Below, in pieces: positions 10,337-20,130 of a DNA stretch of 64,000 bases. Positions within the stretch are counted from its first letter, which is position 1. The number at the start of each line of letters is the position of its first letter. This DNA is from Pseudomonas saudiphocaensis (GTDB taxonomy: Bacteria; Pseudomonadota; Gammaproteobacteria; Pseudomonadales; Pseudomonadaceae): assembly GCF_000756775.1 (NCBI RefSeq), contig NZ_CCSF01000001.1, positions 868,001 through 932,000 of the forward strand, written 5' to 3'. The position numbers and the translations under genes were made by a program. The notes beneath the pieces were generated by a model that made no database searches, had not been told where the DNA came from, and saw only the letters and a list, made by a program, of their open reading frames with translations.

Positions 10337-11161
10337 ATGTCACGTGTCATCGCCCTCCTGCTTTTCCTGGCCGTAAGCCTGCCCTCCCATGCCGAAGGTT
10401 TTATCACCCGCTTGCTGAACAAGCCGGTGCCAGGCGGCGTGGCGGTGATTGAACTGGGTAACGGCACCGCAGCTCCGCAGGTGCGCTATCAGGACAAACC
10501 CGCACTGGTGATCCGTGAAGACGGCCAGCGCTGGATAGCAATCCTCGGCATTCCACTTACGGTCAAACCTGGCCAGCAGCAGGTGGATATCGATGGAAGC
10601 CCGCGCAGTTTCCAGGTCCAGCCGCGCGAATATCGCGCCCAGCACATCACCCTGAAGAATCAGCGCCAGGTCAACCCGAACCCCGCCGACCTCAAGCGCA
10701 TCGAGCGTGAGCTGGCCGAGCAGACTGCGGCCTATCGCCAGTTCAGCCCCAACCAGCCGAGCAACCTGTTGTTCGACCGCCCCGTGGAGGGCCCGCTGTC
10801 ATCGCCGTTCGGCCTGCGGCGCTTTTTTAATGGCGAAGAGCGCAACCCGCACTCAGGTCTGGATTTCGCCGCGAAGGCCGGCACGCCGATCAAGGCCCCG
10901 GCGGCGGGACGGGTGATTCTTACCGGCGACTACTTCTTCAACGGCAAGACGGTTTTTCTGGACCACGGCCAGGGGCTCATCAGCATGTTCTGCCACCTGT
11001 CGGCCATCGATGTAAAAGTCGGCGACCAGTTGGGTCGTGGCGACATCCTTGGCAAGGTCGGCGCAACCGGCCGCGCCACGGGGCCGCACCTGCACTGGAA
11101 CGTCAGCCTCAATGATGCCCGCGTCGATCCATCGATATTCATCGGCGCGTTCAAGCACTGA
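10337..11161 (+). CDS. M23-family peptidoglycan endopeptidase (LytM domain), exported
   Basis: The 274-residue protein starts with a Sec signal peptide (MSRVIALLLFLAVSLPSHAEG, cut likely after SHA). A beta-rich N-terminal part (about 20-110) precedes the LytM/M23 domain at about 150-265. The zinc ligands are visible: H and D in NPHSGLDFAAKAGTPIKAPA and the HxH of GPHLHWNVSL. Such enzymes cut peptide cross-links in the periplasm. The ligands are intact, so it should be active rather than an EnvC-type activator. The following isochorismatase-fold gene starts 33 bp downstream and is probably co-transcribed. Confidence 0.92.
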   Translation: MSRVIALLLFLAVSLPSHAEGFITRLLNKPVPGGVAVIELGNGTAAPQVRYQDKPALVIREDGQRWIAILGIPLTVKPGQQQVDIDGSPRSFQVQPREYRAQHITLKNQRQVNPNPADLKRIERELAEQTAAYRQFSPNQPSNLLFDRPVEGPLSSPFGLRRFFNGEERNPHSGLDFAAKAGTPIKAPAAGRVILTGDYFFNGKTVFLDHGQGLISMFCHLSAIDVKVGDQLGRGDILGKVGATGRATGPHLHWNVSLNDARVDPSIFIGAFKH

Positions 11162-11194
11162 TTCATTCACACGCCAACAACAAGGAAAAGACTC

Positions 11195-11737
11195 ATGCGG
11201 ATCAAAGCCTCCCAATCCACCCTGCTTATCATCGACATCCAGGAGCGGCTGCTGCCGGCCATTCTCGATGGCGAAAGCATGATTGAAAACACTTCCTGGC
11301 TGCAGCAGATCGCCCGTCGGATGAACGTGCCGACCCTGATCACCGAGCAGTACAGCAAGGGCCTGGGCCCGACAGTGCCGGTCCTGCGCGAGGGCGTCGA
11401 AGCCGATGCGATCCTGGAAAAGATGGATTTCTCCAGCGCCGCCGACGGCGAACTGTTCAAGCGCCCCGGCGGTGATCGCCAGCAGTTTGTGGTATGCGGC
11501 TGCGAAACCCATGTCTGTGTGATGCAGACCGTGCTCGACCTGCTGGAGCGCGGCAACCAGGTGTTTGTCGTCGAGGAGGCAGTCAGCTCCCGTCGCGCTT
11601 CTGACAAGGCACTGGCGCTGACCCGCATGCGCCAGGCCGGTGCCGAAATCGTCTCGCGGGAGATGGTCGTCTTTGAATGGATGGAGCGCGCCGGCACCGA
11701 TCTGTTCAAGAGCATCAGCCGCGAATTCATCCGCTGA
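11195..11737 (+). CDS. isochorismatase-fold cysteine hydrolase (YcaC-like)
   Basis: This 180-residue protein has the D-K-C triad of the isochorismatase-like hydrolases: Asp14 in STLLIIDIQERLL, Lys76 in EKMDFSS and Cys107 in VVCGCETHVCVMQT. The GCETHVCV loop and the C-terminal AEIVSREMVVFEWMERAGTD segment are typical of the YcaC subgroup, whose substrates are largely unknown; amide hydrolysis is the general chemistry. AAGGAAAAGACTC precedes the ATG as a plausible ribosome binding site. It lies just after the M23 peptidase gene. Confidence 0.9.
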   Translation: MRIKASQSTLLIIDIQERLLPAILDGESMIENTSWLQQIARRMNVPTLITEQYSKGLGPTVPVLREGVEADAILEKMDFSSAADGELFKRPGGDRQQFVVCGCETHVCVMQTVLDLLERGNQVFVVEEAVSSRRASDKALALTRMRQAGAEIVSREMVVFEWMERAGTDLFKSISREFIR

Positions 11738-11838
11738 CCTGACAACCCCAAACTCCGTTTGGGTCTCTCTGGCGGATTTGCTAATGTCCGCGCCTTTGCG
11801 GCGCGTTCCGCTGCACCGAGAACCGAACGGAGTACCTC

Positions 11839-13134
11839 ATGAACAATGAGTTTGCCGGCTGGCTGGACTGGCTCAGAGCCCATCCCGAACTGCAGACACT
11901 GGTCGCCTGTACGGCGCTGATCTTTGCCGCGTGGCTATCCAACTGGATCGTCAAGCGCATCCTGGTACGCGGCCTTTACCACCTGCTGCGTCATGCCCGC
12001 GATGCGCAGCTGCAGGATTTCGGCGTTATCAAGCGCCTGTCCAATATCGTGCCCGCGCTGGTGCTTTCCATTGGCATAAAGGTCGTGCCGGGTTTGCCGG
12101 AAGCGGCCGTGACCGTGGTGCAGAACGTGTGCGGCGGCTTTATCGTCCTGACCATCGCCCTCGCCCTCGGCGCCGTGCTGGATATCATCAACCTGCTTTA
12201 CCAGCGGCGAGCGGATGCCCATCTGCATCCGATCAAGGGTTACCTGCAGGTGGTGAAGATCGTGCTTTACGCCATCGCCACCATCCTCATCATCGCCACG
12301 CTGATCGATCGCTCTCCGTTGATCCTGCTGTCCGGTCTCGGTGCCATGGCCGCGGTCCTGATGCTGATTTTCCAGGACACGCTGCTGTCGCTGGTGGCCA
12401 GCGTGCAGATCACCTCCAACGACTTGATTCGCGTCGGCGACTGGGTAGAGATGCCGCAGCTGAATGCCGACGGCGACGTGATCGATATCGCACTGCACAC
12501 GGTCAAGGTGCAGAACTGGGATAAGACCATCACCAGCATCCCGACCAAGCGCTTCATCTCGGACTCGTTCAAGAACTGGCGCGGCATGCAGGAAAGTGGC
12601 GGCCGGCGGATCAAGCGCGCGATCTATCTGGATCAGCAGAGCGTGCACTTCCTCGATGCCGACGAGCGCCAGCACCTCAAGCGTTTCAGGCTTTTGGAGG
12701 AATACCTGAGCAACAAGCGCCAAGAAATCGATGAATGGAACGCCAAGCTCGAAGAGCGCGGGCAGGAGCCAGTCAACACCCGGCGTATTACCAATATCGG
12801 CACCTTCAGGGCGTACGTGGAACGCTACCTGCGAAGTCATCCTGGCATCCACCAGAACATGACCTTCATCGTTCGCCAGCTGGCACCGACTGCCGATGGC
12901 CTGCCGCTGGAGATCTACTGCTTCACCAACACCGTGGCCTGGGTGCAGTACGAGGCCATTCAGTCGGATATCTTCGATCACCTGCTGGCAATCCTGCCGG
13001 AGTTCGGCCTGCGCGTATTCCAGCACCCCAGCGGCGCGGACATGCGCGGCATGCATGAGTCGCTGATGCAGCGTGGCGCACCGGCGTTGCCGCAACTGGA
13101 AGGGCATCCGCTCGAAATGGCACGCCAATCGTAG
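11839..13134 (+). CDS. mechanosensitive ion channel of the MscS superfamily (YbdG type)
   Basis: The 431-residue protein has five predicted membrane helices in its first 180 residues (TLVACTALIFAAWLSNWIV, IVPALVLSIGIKVVPG, FIVLTIALALGAVLDIINLLY, VVKIVLYAIATILIIATLI and the pore-lining LILLSGLGAMAAVLMLIFQDTLLSLVA). The soluble MscS beta domain follows (NDLIRVGDWVEMPQLNADGDVIDIALHTVKVQNWD). The extended C-terminal half, with TSIPTKRFISDSFKNWRGMQ, is diagnostic of the YbdG (MscM) branch, which protects against mild hypo-osmotic shock. GGAGTACCTC precedes the ATG. It is transcribed alone. Confidence 0.92.
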   Translation: MNNEFAGWLDWLRAHPELQTLVACTALIFAAWLSNWIVKRILVRGLYHLLRHARDAQLQDFGVIKRLSNIVPALVLSIGIKVVPGLPEAAVTVVQNVCGGFIVLTIALALGAVLDIINLLYQRRADAHLHPIKGYLQVVKIVLYAIATILIIATLIDRSPLILLSGLGAMAAVLMLIFQDTLLSLVASVQITSNDLIRVGDWVEMPQLNADGDVIDIALHTVKVQNWDKTITSIPTKRFISDSFKNWRGMQESGGRRIKRAIYLDQQSVHFLDADERQHLKRFRLLEEYLSNKRQEIDEWNAKLEERGQEPVNTRRITNIGTFRAYVERYLRSHPGIHQNMTFIVRQLAPTADGLPLEIYCFTNTVAWVQYEAIQSDIFDHLLAILPEFGLRVFQHPSGADMRGMHESLMQRGAPALPQLEGHPLEMARQS

Positions 13135-13287
13135 GTTGGCGCTGAGGCACGAAGCACATGAGCTGCCGTTGTCACTGCCCATTGCTTCATCCCTGATGCC
13201 AGCATCGCGGGCTGCCCATGCACCCCGCGCCCCAGCGCCAACCTACGTCCGGAGCGGGAATTGCTCCCGCCCCTCGCCACTATCGGA

Positions 13288-15453
13288 TCAGAAGCTCATA
13301 TCGACCCGGGCCCACCAGGTGCGGCCCGGTTCGTTGAGGCGCTCGGTGGCCGACAGGCCGATACCGGCGTTGCCGGCCTGGTTGAGGTGCTCGCTGTAAG
13401 CCTTGTCGAACAGGTTGTCGATGCCGGTGCTGAGCTTGAAGTTTTCGTTCAGACGGTAAGCGCCGTTGAGCGAGAACACGCCAAAGCCCGAGCTTTCGTC
13501 GAAGTCCTTGCTGGTCACGTTGCCCTTGCCCTCAGCCACGCGATTCTGCGCTGCGACTACGCGCCAGAGGCCGGCAGCGCTCCAGTCGCCCTGCTCGTAG
13601 GTCAGCCCCAGACGCCCTTCCAGCGGCGGCATCTGTGGCAGCGCCTCGCCATCAGAGCTGTTCTTACCCCAGGCGTAAGCCAGGCTGGCATCGGTTTTCC
13701 AGTTGGGCGTCAGGCGATAACTGGCGCCCACTTCGGCACCGGCGATGCGTGCGTCGATATTGTCGGTCCAGGAAATGGTGTGCAGCGGATTGGCTCCCGG
13801 ACCATAGTTGAACATGATGTAGTCGCGAATCTGTCCGACATAAGCCGATGCCCAGGCATCCAGCGGGCCCTGGCTGTACTGGATGCCAAAATCCAGCTGG
13901 GTGGTCTTCTCCGGGTCCACCGTCTCGAAGCTGGTCTGGATACCGACCCGGTTGGCTGCCGAAAACAACTCCCAGTAGTCGGCAAAACGCTGGCTGTGGC
14001 CCAGGCCGATATAGGCAGTTGCCGGAATGCCCTGCAGGTCATGCTCGTAGCGCACGAAACCGCTATAGAGATTGTCGCTACGCTCATCACCAGCGGTCGG
14101 GTTGTCCCGGCAGCCCATACCCATCATGTTGCACAGTTGCGAGCGTTCATCCGTCGCCGTGACCCGGTCGGCTCGCAAGCCACCAATGATCCGCCGACTG
14201 TCCCCCAGATCGCGGCTGAGTTCGCCGAACACACCGTACTGGGTGAACTCGGCATCCTTGGTCCAGGGCAGGTTCTTGTAGGTGTCGATGCCCGCTGCAC
14301 TGCGGCGGCGGTGCTCGTTGGTCTGGGCATCAACCCCGGCTACCAGCTCGTACTTCCCCACTTCCCAGGTGGCAGCCAGACGACCGCCCAGGGTTCGACG
14401 ATCGACGGCGGTGGCCATGGGGTTGCGCATGGGCATCATCACGTCATTGGGGTTGGGTCTGCGCAGGCTGTAATTGTCCATCACGTGATCGGCGTAGTTG
14501 TAATACACCCGCGCATCAATCTTTTTCAGGTTCTCACCGAGATTGGTTTTTTCGAAACGCAGCGAAATGCTTTCGCGCTCGAACTGGCTGCCGTCCATGC
14601 CTCGCCCAGCATAGCGCGCCTCGCCATCACCTCGGCCAAGCGTCAACTCCAGCAGCGTGTCCTCGTCCGGGGTCCAGCCGAGCACCAGGTCGGTGCTCCA
14701 CTTGTCCCAGCGCGAATGCACGTCGTCGCCGTTGCCGTCCTGGTAGTCATCGGAATCCGAGCGATTTGCCAGCAGGCGGATATAGCCCTGCTCGCCACCG
14801 GCGGCGGCGTCGATGTTGCGATCGAAGCGGCCATCGGAGCCGACCAGGAAGCTGGCATCAATGCGCCCGCCCAGTTCGCTGAAGCTTTCCGGGTCACGCT
14901 CGAACAGAATCGTCGCTGCCGAGTTGCCCGGCCCCCAAAGTACGGTCTGCGGCCCCTTGATCACCGTCAGCGAATCGTAGTTCTCCGGTGTGATGTAGGA
15001 GCTGGGTGAATCCATCCGGCTCGGGCAGGCACCGAGCATTTCGCCACCGTTAGTCAGCAGCTTCAGCCGTGAGCCAAACATGCCGCGAAACACCGGATCA
15101 CTGTTGGAGCCACCGCCGCGCACAGCGGAAAAACCCGGAATGGTCTGCAGGTAATCCCCCGCATCGCTGGCCGGAACCGGCTGGCGCGGGATCTTCGGGT
15201 CGGTTGTCACGGTCAGCGGCGATTGCTGGGCGACGCCGGTGATGACCATGGGCGCCAACTGCACAGAGTCATGCTCGGCATGGTGGTGATGGTGTACGGC
15301 CTGCTCGGCGGCAATTGCACCGCTGGACAGCAGCCCCAGCAGGGCCGCGTGAGCGAACTGCCAGCGCAATCGCGATGGCTGGATCGAAAAGGTATCGGAC
15401 AGGCGCGCACGCGCCTCGGAGCCACGAATAATACGGGACATAAGCATTTCCAC
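13288..15453 (-). CDS. oprC: TonB-dependent copper receptor OprC
   Basis: The 721-residue outer-membrane receptor has an N-terminal signal peptide, a His-rich segment after cleavage (AVHHHHHAEHD), a plug domain (about 65-190; PVFRGMFGSRLKLLTNGGEM, then LGACPSRMDSPSSYI) and a 22-strand barrel ending in TWWARVDMSF with the terminal Phe. Methionine-rich loops (NDVMMPMRNPMAT, LCNMMGMGCRDN) and the CPSRM segment match the copper-binding character of Pseudomonas OprC. OprC imports copper and is repressed by high copper. It lies 44 bp after a small Cys/His-rich DUF2946 gene on the same strand, so the two probably form a copper operon. Confidence 0.93.
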   Translation of the reverse strand: MEMLMSRIIRGSEARARLSDTFSIQPSRLRWQFAHAALLGLLSSGAIAAEQAVHHHHHAEHDSVQLAPMVITGVAQQSPLTVTTDPKIPRQPVPASDAGDYLQTIPGFSAVRGGGSNSDPVFRGMFGSRLKLLTNGGEMLGACPSRMDSPSSYITPENYDSLTVIKGPQTVLWGPGNSAATILFERDPESFSELGGRIDASFLVGSDGRFDRNIDAAAGGEQGYIRLLANRSDSDDYQDGNGDDVHSRWDKWSTDLVLGWTPDEDTLLELTLGRGDGEARYAGRGMDGSQFERESISLRFEKTNLGENLKKIDARVYYNYADHVMDNYSLRRPNPNDVMMPMRNPMATAVDRRTLGGRLAATWEVGKYELVAGVDAQTNEHRRRSAAGIDTYKNLPWTKDAEFTQYGVFGELSRDLGDSRRIIGGLRADRVTATDERSQLCNMMGMGCRDNPTAGDERSDNLYSGFVRYEHDLQGIPATAYIGLGHSQRFADYWELFSAANRVGIQTSFETVDPEKTTQLDFGIQYSQGPLDAWASAYVGQIRDYIMFNYGPGANPLHTISWTDNIDARIAGAEVGASYRLTPNWKTDASLAYAWGKNSSDGEALPQMPPLEGRLGLTYEQGDWSAAGLWRVVAAQNRVAEGKGNVTSKDFDESSGFGVFSLNGAYRLNENFKLSTGIDNLFDKAYSEHLNQAGNAGIGLSATERLNEPGRTWWARVDMSF

Positions 15454-15497
15454 TTCTGATTAGGTGTTGTACAGCCGTGACCACACGGCTTCGGGCA

Positions 15498-15986
15498 TCA
15501 GGTGTGGAAATGCGGAGGTGCGCGTGCGTAGCCACTGCTGCGACGCAGCGCGCGGGGCAGCGGCTCGTCGGGCAGCGGCAGGAAATGCGCCGGCTCGTGC
15601 CGAGGCAGGGCCAGGTCGAGGGAAAGGGTCAGCGGCGGGTTGAGGGTCAGCAGCTCGCAATAGCCGCACATCTCCAGTGCGGTAAGCCAGGCCGGCTGCT
15701 CGGCCGTAGGCTGCTTGTGATGACCCTGGGCTGACGGAGAATGCTCATCATGAACGGCATGATGCTCATGCACGTCCATCGACGTCGCGGCGGCTGGCGT
15801 CGTCTGCAGTGCCGAGTACAACGGACCGACATGAATCATCAGCATGGCAAACAGGCCAAGCCAGATACTCAATGTCGAAAGCCGTCTTTTCTGCACCGGC
15901 AAATCCTTGCTTAACGATGTTCGGGCCCATGCCGCGCCATCGGTTTGGATAATCGCACGAGCAGTTGGATCAAGTGACTGCGACAT
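15498..15986 (-). CDS. DUF2946 protein, His-rich, upstream of oprC
   Basis: The 162-residue product has one hydrophobic segment (STLSIWLGLFAMLMIHVGPLYSAL, about 37-60) that acts as a signal anchor, followed by a His-rich stretch (DVHEHHAVHDEHSPSAQGHH) and a conserved CGYCELLTLNPPL motif near residue 107. Such DUF2946 proteins often sit beside copper transport genes, as here next to oprC, and the Cys/His content suggests metal binding in the periplasm. The role is inferred from context. The start is uncertain: the first 35 residues are not hydrophobic and a start nearer LSIWLG is possible. Confidence 0.75.
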   Translation of the reverse strand: MSQSLDPTARAIIQTDGAAWARTSLSKDLPVQKRRLSTLSIWLGLFAMLMIHVGPLYSALQTTPAAATSMDVHEHHAVHDEHSPSAQGHHKQPTAEQPAWLTALEMCGYCELLTLNPPLTLSLDLALPRHEPAHFLPLPDEPLPRALRRSSGYARAPPHFHT

Positions 15987-16193
15987 GTGGACGCAAATTC
16001 AGAGCAAGCAAGAGCACGCAAGAAACAAATATTCAGCTAATAAATCCAATACATCTCGAATCTAAGACGATTTATGCCAATTTTTTAGTATGTATTGCAC
16101 AAAAGACCTGAAAGGATCTAAGTTCGCACCATAACCGGCCACCCCGACCGACCCCTGATTGCCATCGCCACAAGCGAACTCCAAGGAAACACC

Positions 16194-17864
16194 ATGACCA
16201 TGCTCAAAGATCCCTCGAAAAAATATCGTGCCTTTACCCCAATCGATATCCCTGATCGCACCTGGCCGTCGAAGACCATCACCCAGGCGCCGGTTTGGCT
16301 CAGCTCAGATCTGCGCGATGGCAATCAGTCGCTGATCGAGCCGATGGATGCAGCGAAAAAGATGCGCTTCTTCAAGACCCTGGTCGCGGTGGGCGTCAAG
16401 GAAATCGAGGTGGGCTTCCCTTCTGCCTCGCAGACCGATTTCGATTTCGTGCGCGAGCTGATCGAGGGCAACCATATTCCTGACGATGTGACCATCCAGG
16501 TGCTGACTCAGGCCCGTCAGGACCTGATCGAGCGCACCTTCGAATCACTCAAGGGCGCGAAGAAGGCCATCGTCCACTATTACAACGCGACCGCACCCAG
16601 CTTCCGCCGCATTGTCTTCAATCAGGACAAGGCCGGTGTGGTGAAAATTGCCGTGAACGCAGCGCAGATCATCAAGAATCTGGCCGCTGCCGCACCGGAA
16701 ACCGAGTGGCGCTTCGAGTACTCGCCAGAAGTGTTCAGCTCCACCGAAACCGACTTCGCCGTCGAGGTGTGCAACGCCGTCATCGAGGTGTTCCAGCCGA
16801 CACCTGAACGCAAGCTGATTCTCAATCTGCCGGCCACCATTGAAGCTGCAACCCCGAATATCTACGCCGACCAGATCGAATACTTCGGGCGCCATATCAA
16901 CAAGCGCGACAGCGTGCTGATCAGCCTGCACACCCATAACGACCGCGGTACCGGCGTGGCCGCTACCGAGCTGGGCCTGATGGCCGGCGCCGACCGCGTG
17001 GAAGGTTGCCTGTTCGGCAACGGCGAGCGCACCGGCAACGTCGACCTGGTGACCGTGGCGTTGAACATGTACACCCAGGGCGTCGATCCGCAGCTGGACT
17101 TCTCCGACATTGACGCCGTGCGCAAGGTGGTCGAGGAATGCAACCAGCTGCCGGTACATCCGCGCCATCCCTATGTCGGTGATCTGGTCCATACCGCGTT
17201 CTCCGGCTCGCACCAGGATGCCATCCGCAAGGGCTTCGCGCAGCAAGACGAGAATGGCATCTGGGAAGTGCCTTACCTGCCTATTGACCCGGCCGACATC
17301 GGTCGCAGCTATGAGGCGGTTATTCGTGTCAACAGCCAGTCCGGCAAGGGTGGCATCACCTTCCTGCTGGAGCAGGAGTACGGTATCAGCCTGCCACGGC
17401 GCATGCAGATCGAGTTCAGCCAGGTGGTCCAGAGGGAAACCGATCGCCTTGGCCTGGAAATGACCGCCGCGCAAATCTACAGCCTGCTCGAAGCAGAGTA
17501 TCTGCAGGCAGTCACGCCTTATGCGCTCAAGAGCCATCGCCTGCAGGAAGAAAACGGCACCACTGCTTTGGAAGTCGATGTTCTTCACGAAGGCAACAGC
17601 CTGCAACTGCGCGGTATCGGCAAAGGCCCATTGGAAGCTCTGGTTTCGTCCTTGCCGGTCAAGCTGGAAATCATGGACTACCACGAACATGCCATCGGCT
17701 CGGGTAGCAACGCCAAGGCAGCGGCTTATATCGAAGTGCGTCTGGACGGCGAGCGCCCTCTGCACGGCATCGGGATCGACGAGAACATCACCACCGCCAG
17801 CATCCGTGCTCTGTTCAGCGCTCTGAACCGTGCCATGCGCGAGGCTGAAGCCAAAGCGGCCTGA
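16194..17864 (+). CDS. leuA: 2-isopropylmalate synthase
   Basis: LeuA condenses acetyl-CoA with 2-ketoisovalerate, the first committed step of leucine synthesis. The 556-residue form (LeuA2 type) begins with [20 protein letters not shown] and [20 protein letters not shown], has the metal/substrate motif [28 protein letters not shown], and a C-terminal leucine-sensing regulatory domain (about 430-556). AAGGA lies about 10 bases before the ATG at 16194; a second ATG follows at 16200. The 207-bp upstream spacer is AT-rich and carries no Leu-codon leader peptide that I can see. It is transcribed alone and ends in a strong terminator. Confidence 0.96.
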   Translation: MTMLKDPSKKYRAFTPIDIPDRTWPSKTITQAPVWLSSDLRDGNQSLIEPMDAAKKMRFFKTLVAVGVKEIEVGFPSASQTDFDFVRELIEGNHIPDDVTIQVLTQARQDLIERTFESLKGAKKAIVHYYNATAPSFRRIVFNQDKAGVVKIAVNAAQIIKNLAAAAPETEWRFEYSPEVFSSTETDFAVEVCNAVIEVFQPTPERKLILNLPATIEAATPNIYADQIEYFGRHINKRDSVLISLHTHNDRGTGVAATELGLMAGADRVEGCLFGNGERTGNVDLVTVALNMYTQGVDPQLDFSDIDAVRKVVEECNQLPVHPRHPYVGDLVHTAFSGSHQDAIRKGFAQQDENGIWEVPYLPIDPADIGRSYEAVIRVNSQSGKGGITFLLEQEYGISLPRRMQIEFSQVVQRETDRLGLEMTAAQIYSLLEAEYLQAVTPYALKSHRLQEENGTTALEVDVLHEGNSLQLRGIGKGPLEALVSSLPVKLEIMDYHEHAIGSGSNAKAAAYIEVRLDGERPLHGIGIDENITTASIRALFSALNRAMREAEAKAA

Positions 17865-17877
17865 TTTGCGCGCAGGT

Positions 17878-17909
17878 AAAAAAGGGGATGCCGAGGCATC
17901 CCCTTTTTG
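17878..17909 (+). terminator. rho-independent terminator of leuA
   Basis: AAAAGGGGATGC pairs with GCATCCCCTTTT over a short CGAG loop and is followed by T-rich sequence. It lies 14 bp after the leuA stop codon. Confidence 0.88.
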
Positions 17910-18036
17910 TTGGTTTTATAGCGTCAGCTGTAGCCCTAAAGCACGCTCTGCATGGCTCCGCCAACCAACAGCGGGACACAATGCAACGCCGCGACTCGGA
18001 ACTCTCGGACTGCCTTGCGCATAAGGATGGCGCCGC

Positions 18037-19998
18037 TCAGGTTCCGATCACACCGCCGTCGTTCCGTGTAATCAGCACGGTCGACGACCTTGGTCGCGAA
18101 TGGCCGTCACTGGCCGGAAAGCTCAGTTCGGGATGCTGCACATTGATCCACATGGCGCGGTAGCCTGGCGTCCAGGTGATGCCGGTAATCTCGCAGCCAC
18201 GGGGGCCAACCAGAAAGCGGCGCACCTCACGCGTGATGGGGTCGGCGCAGAGCAGCTGGTTGGTGCCCATGGCCTGCATGGCCGGCTCGCTGTCACCGAA
18301 GTCGGTCTGGATCCACAGCCTGCCTTCGCCATCGAAGGCAAGGCCGTCTGGCGAGGAAAAACGGTCGCCCTTGATGGTGCCGGTCAGGTGCGCCGGTACC
18401 GACTTGCCGTGAGCATCGCGCGCACCTTCAGATTCGCCGGCCAGCAGAAAGACTTCCCATTCGAAGCGTGTTGCCGTGGGGTCACCGCCCTCCTCGTTCC
18501 AGCGCAGGATATGCCCGTGCAGGTTGTTCGGACGCGGGTTGACCTTGTCCAGCGGAACCTTGTCACCGCGCTGATCGTTGTTGGTAAGGGTGACGTAGAC
18601 CTCGCGGCTGCGTGGATGCACGGCCAACCATTCCGGGCGATCCATGGGCGTGGCGCCGAGCCGGTCCGCCGCCGCACGCGCATTGATCAGTACCTCGGCC
18701 TGGCTGGGAAAGCCGTTCTCCGCAGTCAGCCCGTTCTGCCCGTGCAGCAGGGCCAGCCAGCGGCCGCTGCCATCGGCATCGAAGCGGGCGACGTAGAGCG
18801 TGCCCTCGTCCAGCAGCTGGCGGTTGTGCTGATTCGCGCCGGGCACATAGCGACCGTTCGGAACGAACTTGTAGATGTACTCGCCGCGGGTGTCATCGCC
18901 AGAATAGAAGGCCATGCGCCCGTCGTCGCCCAGCGACAGCACCGAGCATTCGCGGCAGTAGCGTCCGAAGGCGGTGCGCTTGACCGGTTGCGACTGAGGA
19001 TCGAAGGGGTCGATCTCCACCACCCAGCCGAAGCGGTTCGGTTCGTTGACGTAACCACCATGGGGCAAACCGGGATCAGGCGTGGCGTCAAAGCGCTCGT
19101 CGGCGCTTTCCCAGCCGTAGAGCTTGCTTCGCTTGCCGCCGCTGACGCCATAGCGGGCATGGGCGGTGCGCGCTGCCAGGTCTTCGGTATCGCGGTTGAG
19201 AAAGTAGTGGTGCCAGTTTTCCTCGCAGGTCAGGTAGGTGCCCCAAGGCGTCACGCCACTGGAGCAATTGTTCAGCGTACCGAGGATGCACGCCCCGTTC
19301 GGGTCGGCGGCGGTTTTCAGCAACTCATGACCAGCCAGCGGGCCGCTGACCGCCATCGGCGTCAGCGCACTGATGCGCCGGTTGTAGCGCGACGGGTGGA
19401 CCCGCTGCCATTGACCGGCGGCGTCCTTGCGTACCTCGATGATGCTTACGCCATGGGCGGCCTGTTCCTTGCGCACTTCGGCAAGCGGGCGGCGGCCATC
19501 CTTCTCGCTCATGCCCTGCGGGTGCAGTGGCGGGTTGACGTACTCGTGGTTGATGGCCAGCAGGCCATGTTCGGTGGGAGCATCCGGGAAGGGGAAGAAA
19601 TGCATGCCGTCATGGTTGTCGCCGGCCTGCAGCAACTGCGCCCGCCAATCGTCACTGGCGTCGGGCTGCCATTGCGGCGCGTCCTCTTCCACCGGGTCGC
19701 CCCAGGAGAAAAACACCTGGGCACGATAGCCCGGCGGTACCTGCACGCTGTCGAAGGCCGGGTCCAGCTGCACCGGCACGGACTCGAAGCCCAGCAGCTT
19801 GCTGCGAGCGGATACGGCACTGCAGGCCGCAAGGCCGCCCCCCAAGAAGGCCATCCCGGCGAGGCCAAGGCCGCCCTTTAGCAGCCCACGCCGGCTCCGA
19901 TCGACTACCTCGCTCAGTGTGTATTGGCGGCTAGGGTTGATCGGCTGATCATCGAGTGCCGCCAGGGCAGCGTGAAAGTCACTGAAGTTCTGCGTCAT
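18037..19998 (-). CDS. phoX: PhoX-like (DUF839) Tat-exported phosphatase
   Basis: The family removes phosphate from organic phosphate esters in the periplasm, using iron and calcium. The start is the ATG at 19996-19998 (MTQNFSDFHAALAALDDQP), giving 653 residues; an upstream in-frame extension lacks family support. A twin-arginine signal is clear: SRRGLLKGGLGLAGMAFLGG, ending in AAC. Family motifs include FFPFP...HGLLAINHEYV, ISALTPMAVSGPLAGH, NNCSSGVTPWGTYLTCEENW, GYVNEPNRFGWVVEIDPFDP, GRYCRECSV, SPDGLAFDGEGRLWIQTD and RRFLVGPRGCEITGI. No Pho box was located. The name rests on family membership; other DUF839 proteins have no assigned activity. Confidence 0.85.
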   Translation of the reverse strand: MTQNFSDFHAALAALDDQPINPSRQYTLSEVVDRSRRGLLKGGLGLAGMAFLGGGLAACSAVSARSKLLGFESVPVQLDPAFDSVQVPPGYRAQVFFSWGDPVEEDAPQWQPDASDDWRAQLLQAGDNHDGMHFFPFPDAPTEHGLLAINHEYVNPPLHPQGMSEKDGRRPLAEVRKEQAAHGVSIIEVRKDAAGQWQRVHPSRYNRRISALTPMAVSGPLAGHELLKTAADPNGACILGTLNNCSSGVTPWGTYLTCEENWHHYFLNRDTEDLAARTAHARYGVSGGKRSKLYGWESADERFDATPDPGLPHGGYVNEPNRFGWVVEIDPFDPQSQPVKRTAFGRYCRECSVLSLGDDGRMAFYSGDDTRGEYIYKFVPNGRYVPGANQHNRQLLDEGTLYVARFDADGSGRWLALLHGQNGLTAENGFPSQAEVLINARAAADRLGATPMDRPEWLAVHPRSREVYVTLTNNDQRGDKVPLDKVNPRPNNLHGHILRWNEEGGDPTATRFEWEVFLLAGESEGARDAHGKSVPAHLTGTIKGDRFSSPDGLAFDGEGRLWIQTDFGDSEPAMQAMGTNQLLCADPITREVRRFLVGPRGCEITGITWTPGYRAMWINVQHPELSFPASDGHSRPRSSTVLITRNDGGVIGT

Positions 19999-20130
19999 GA
20001 AAGTTGGAGTCCTTAAAGCCGCGGTTCGATTCGCCCTTTCCAGGCCATATACGATCCTGGTTTCGACTTTACGCGAGCGATATGACACGGCGAAGTCAGG
20101 ACCTGCTGCGCGAACCCCGCCTTAGGTTCA

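Noticed and set aside
11747-11763. CCCAAAC/GTTTGGG hairpin after the isochorismatase-fold gene as a terminator
   Set aside because: The stem is short and is followed by TCTCTCT rather than a T-run, so it is left uncalled.
13261-15009. 582-codon open frame antisense to oprC
   Set aside because: Shadow frame with no motif; OprC on the minus strand is clear.
15987-16193. Leucine attenuator leader before leuA
   Set aside because: No short frame rich in Leu codons followed by alternative hairpins was found in the 207-bp spacer.
18100-19881. 593-codon open frame antisense to phoX
   Set aside because: Shadow frame of a high-GC gene without recognisable domains or a ribosome site.
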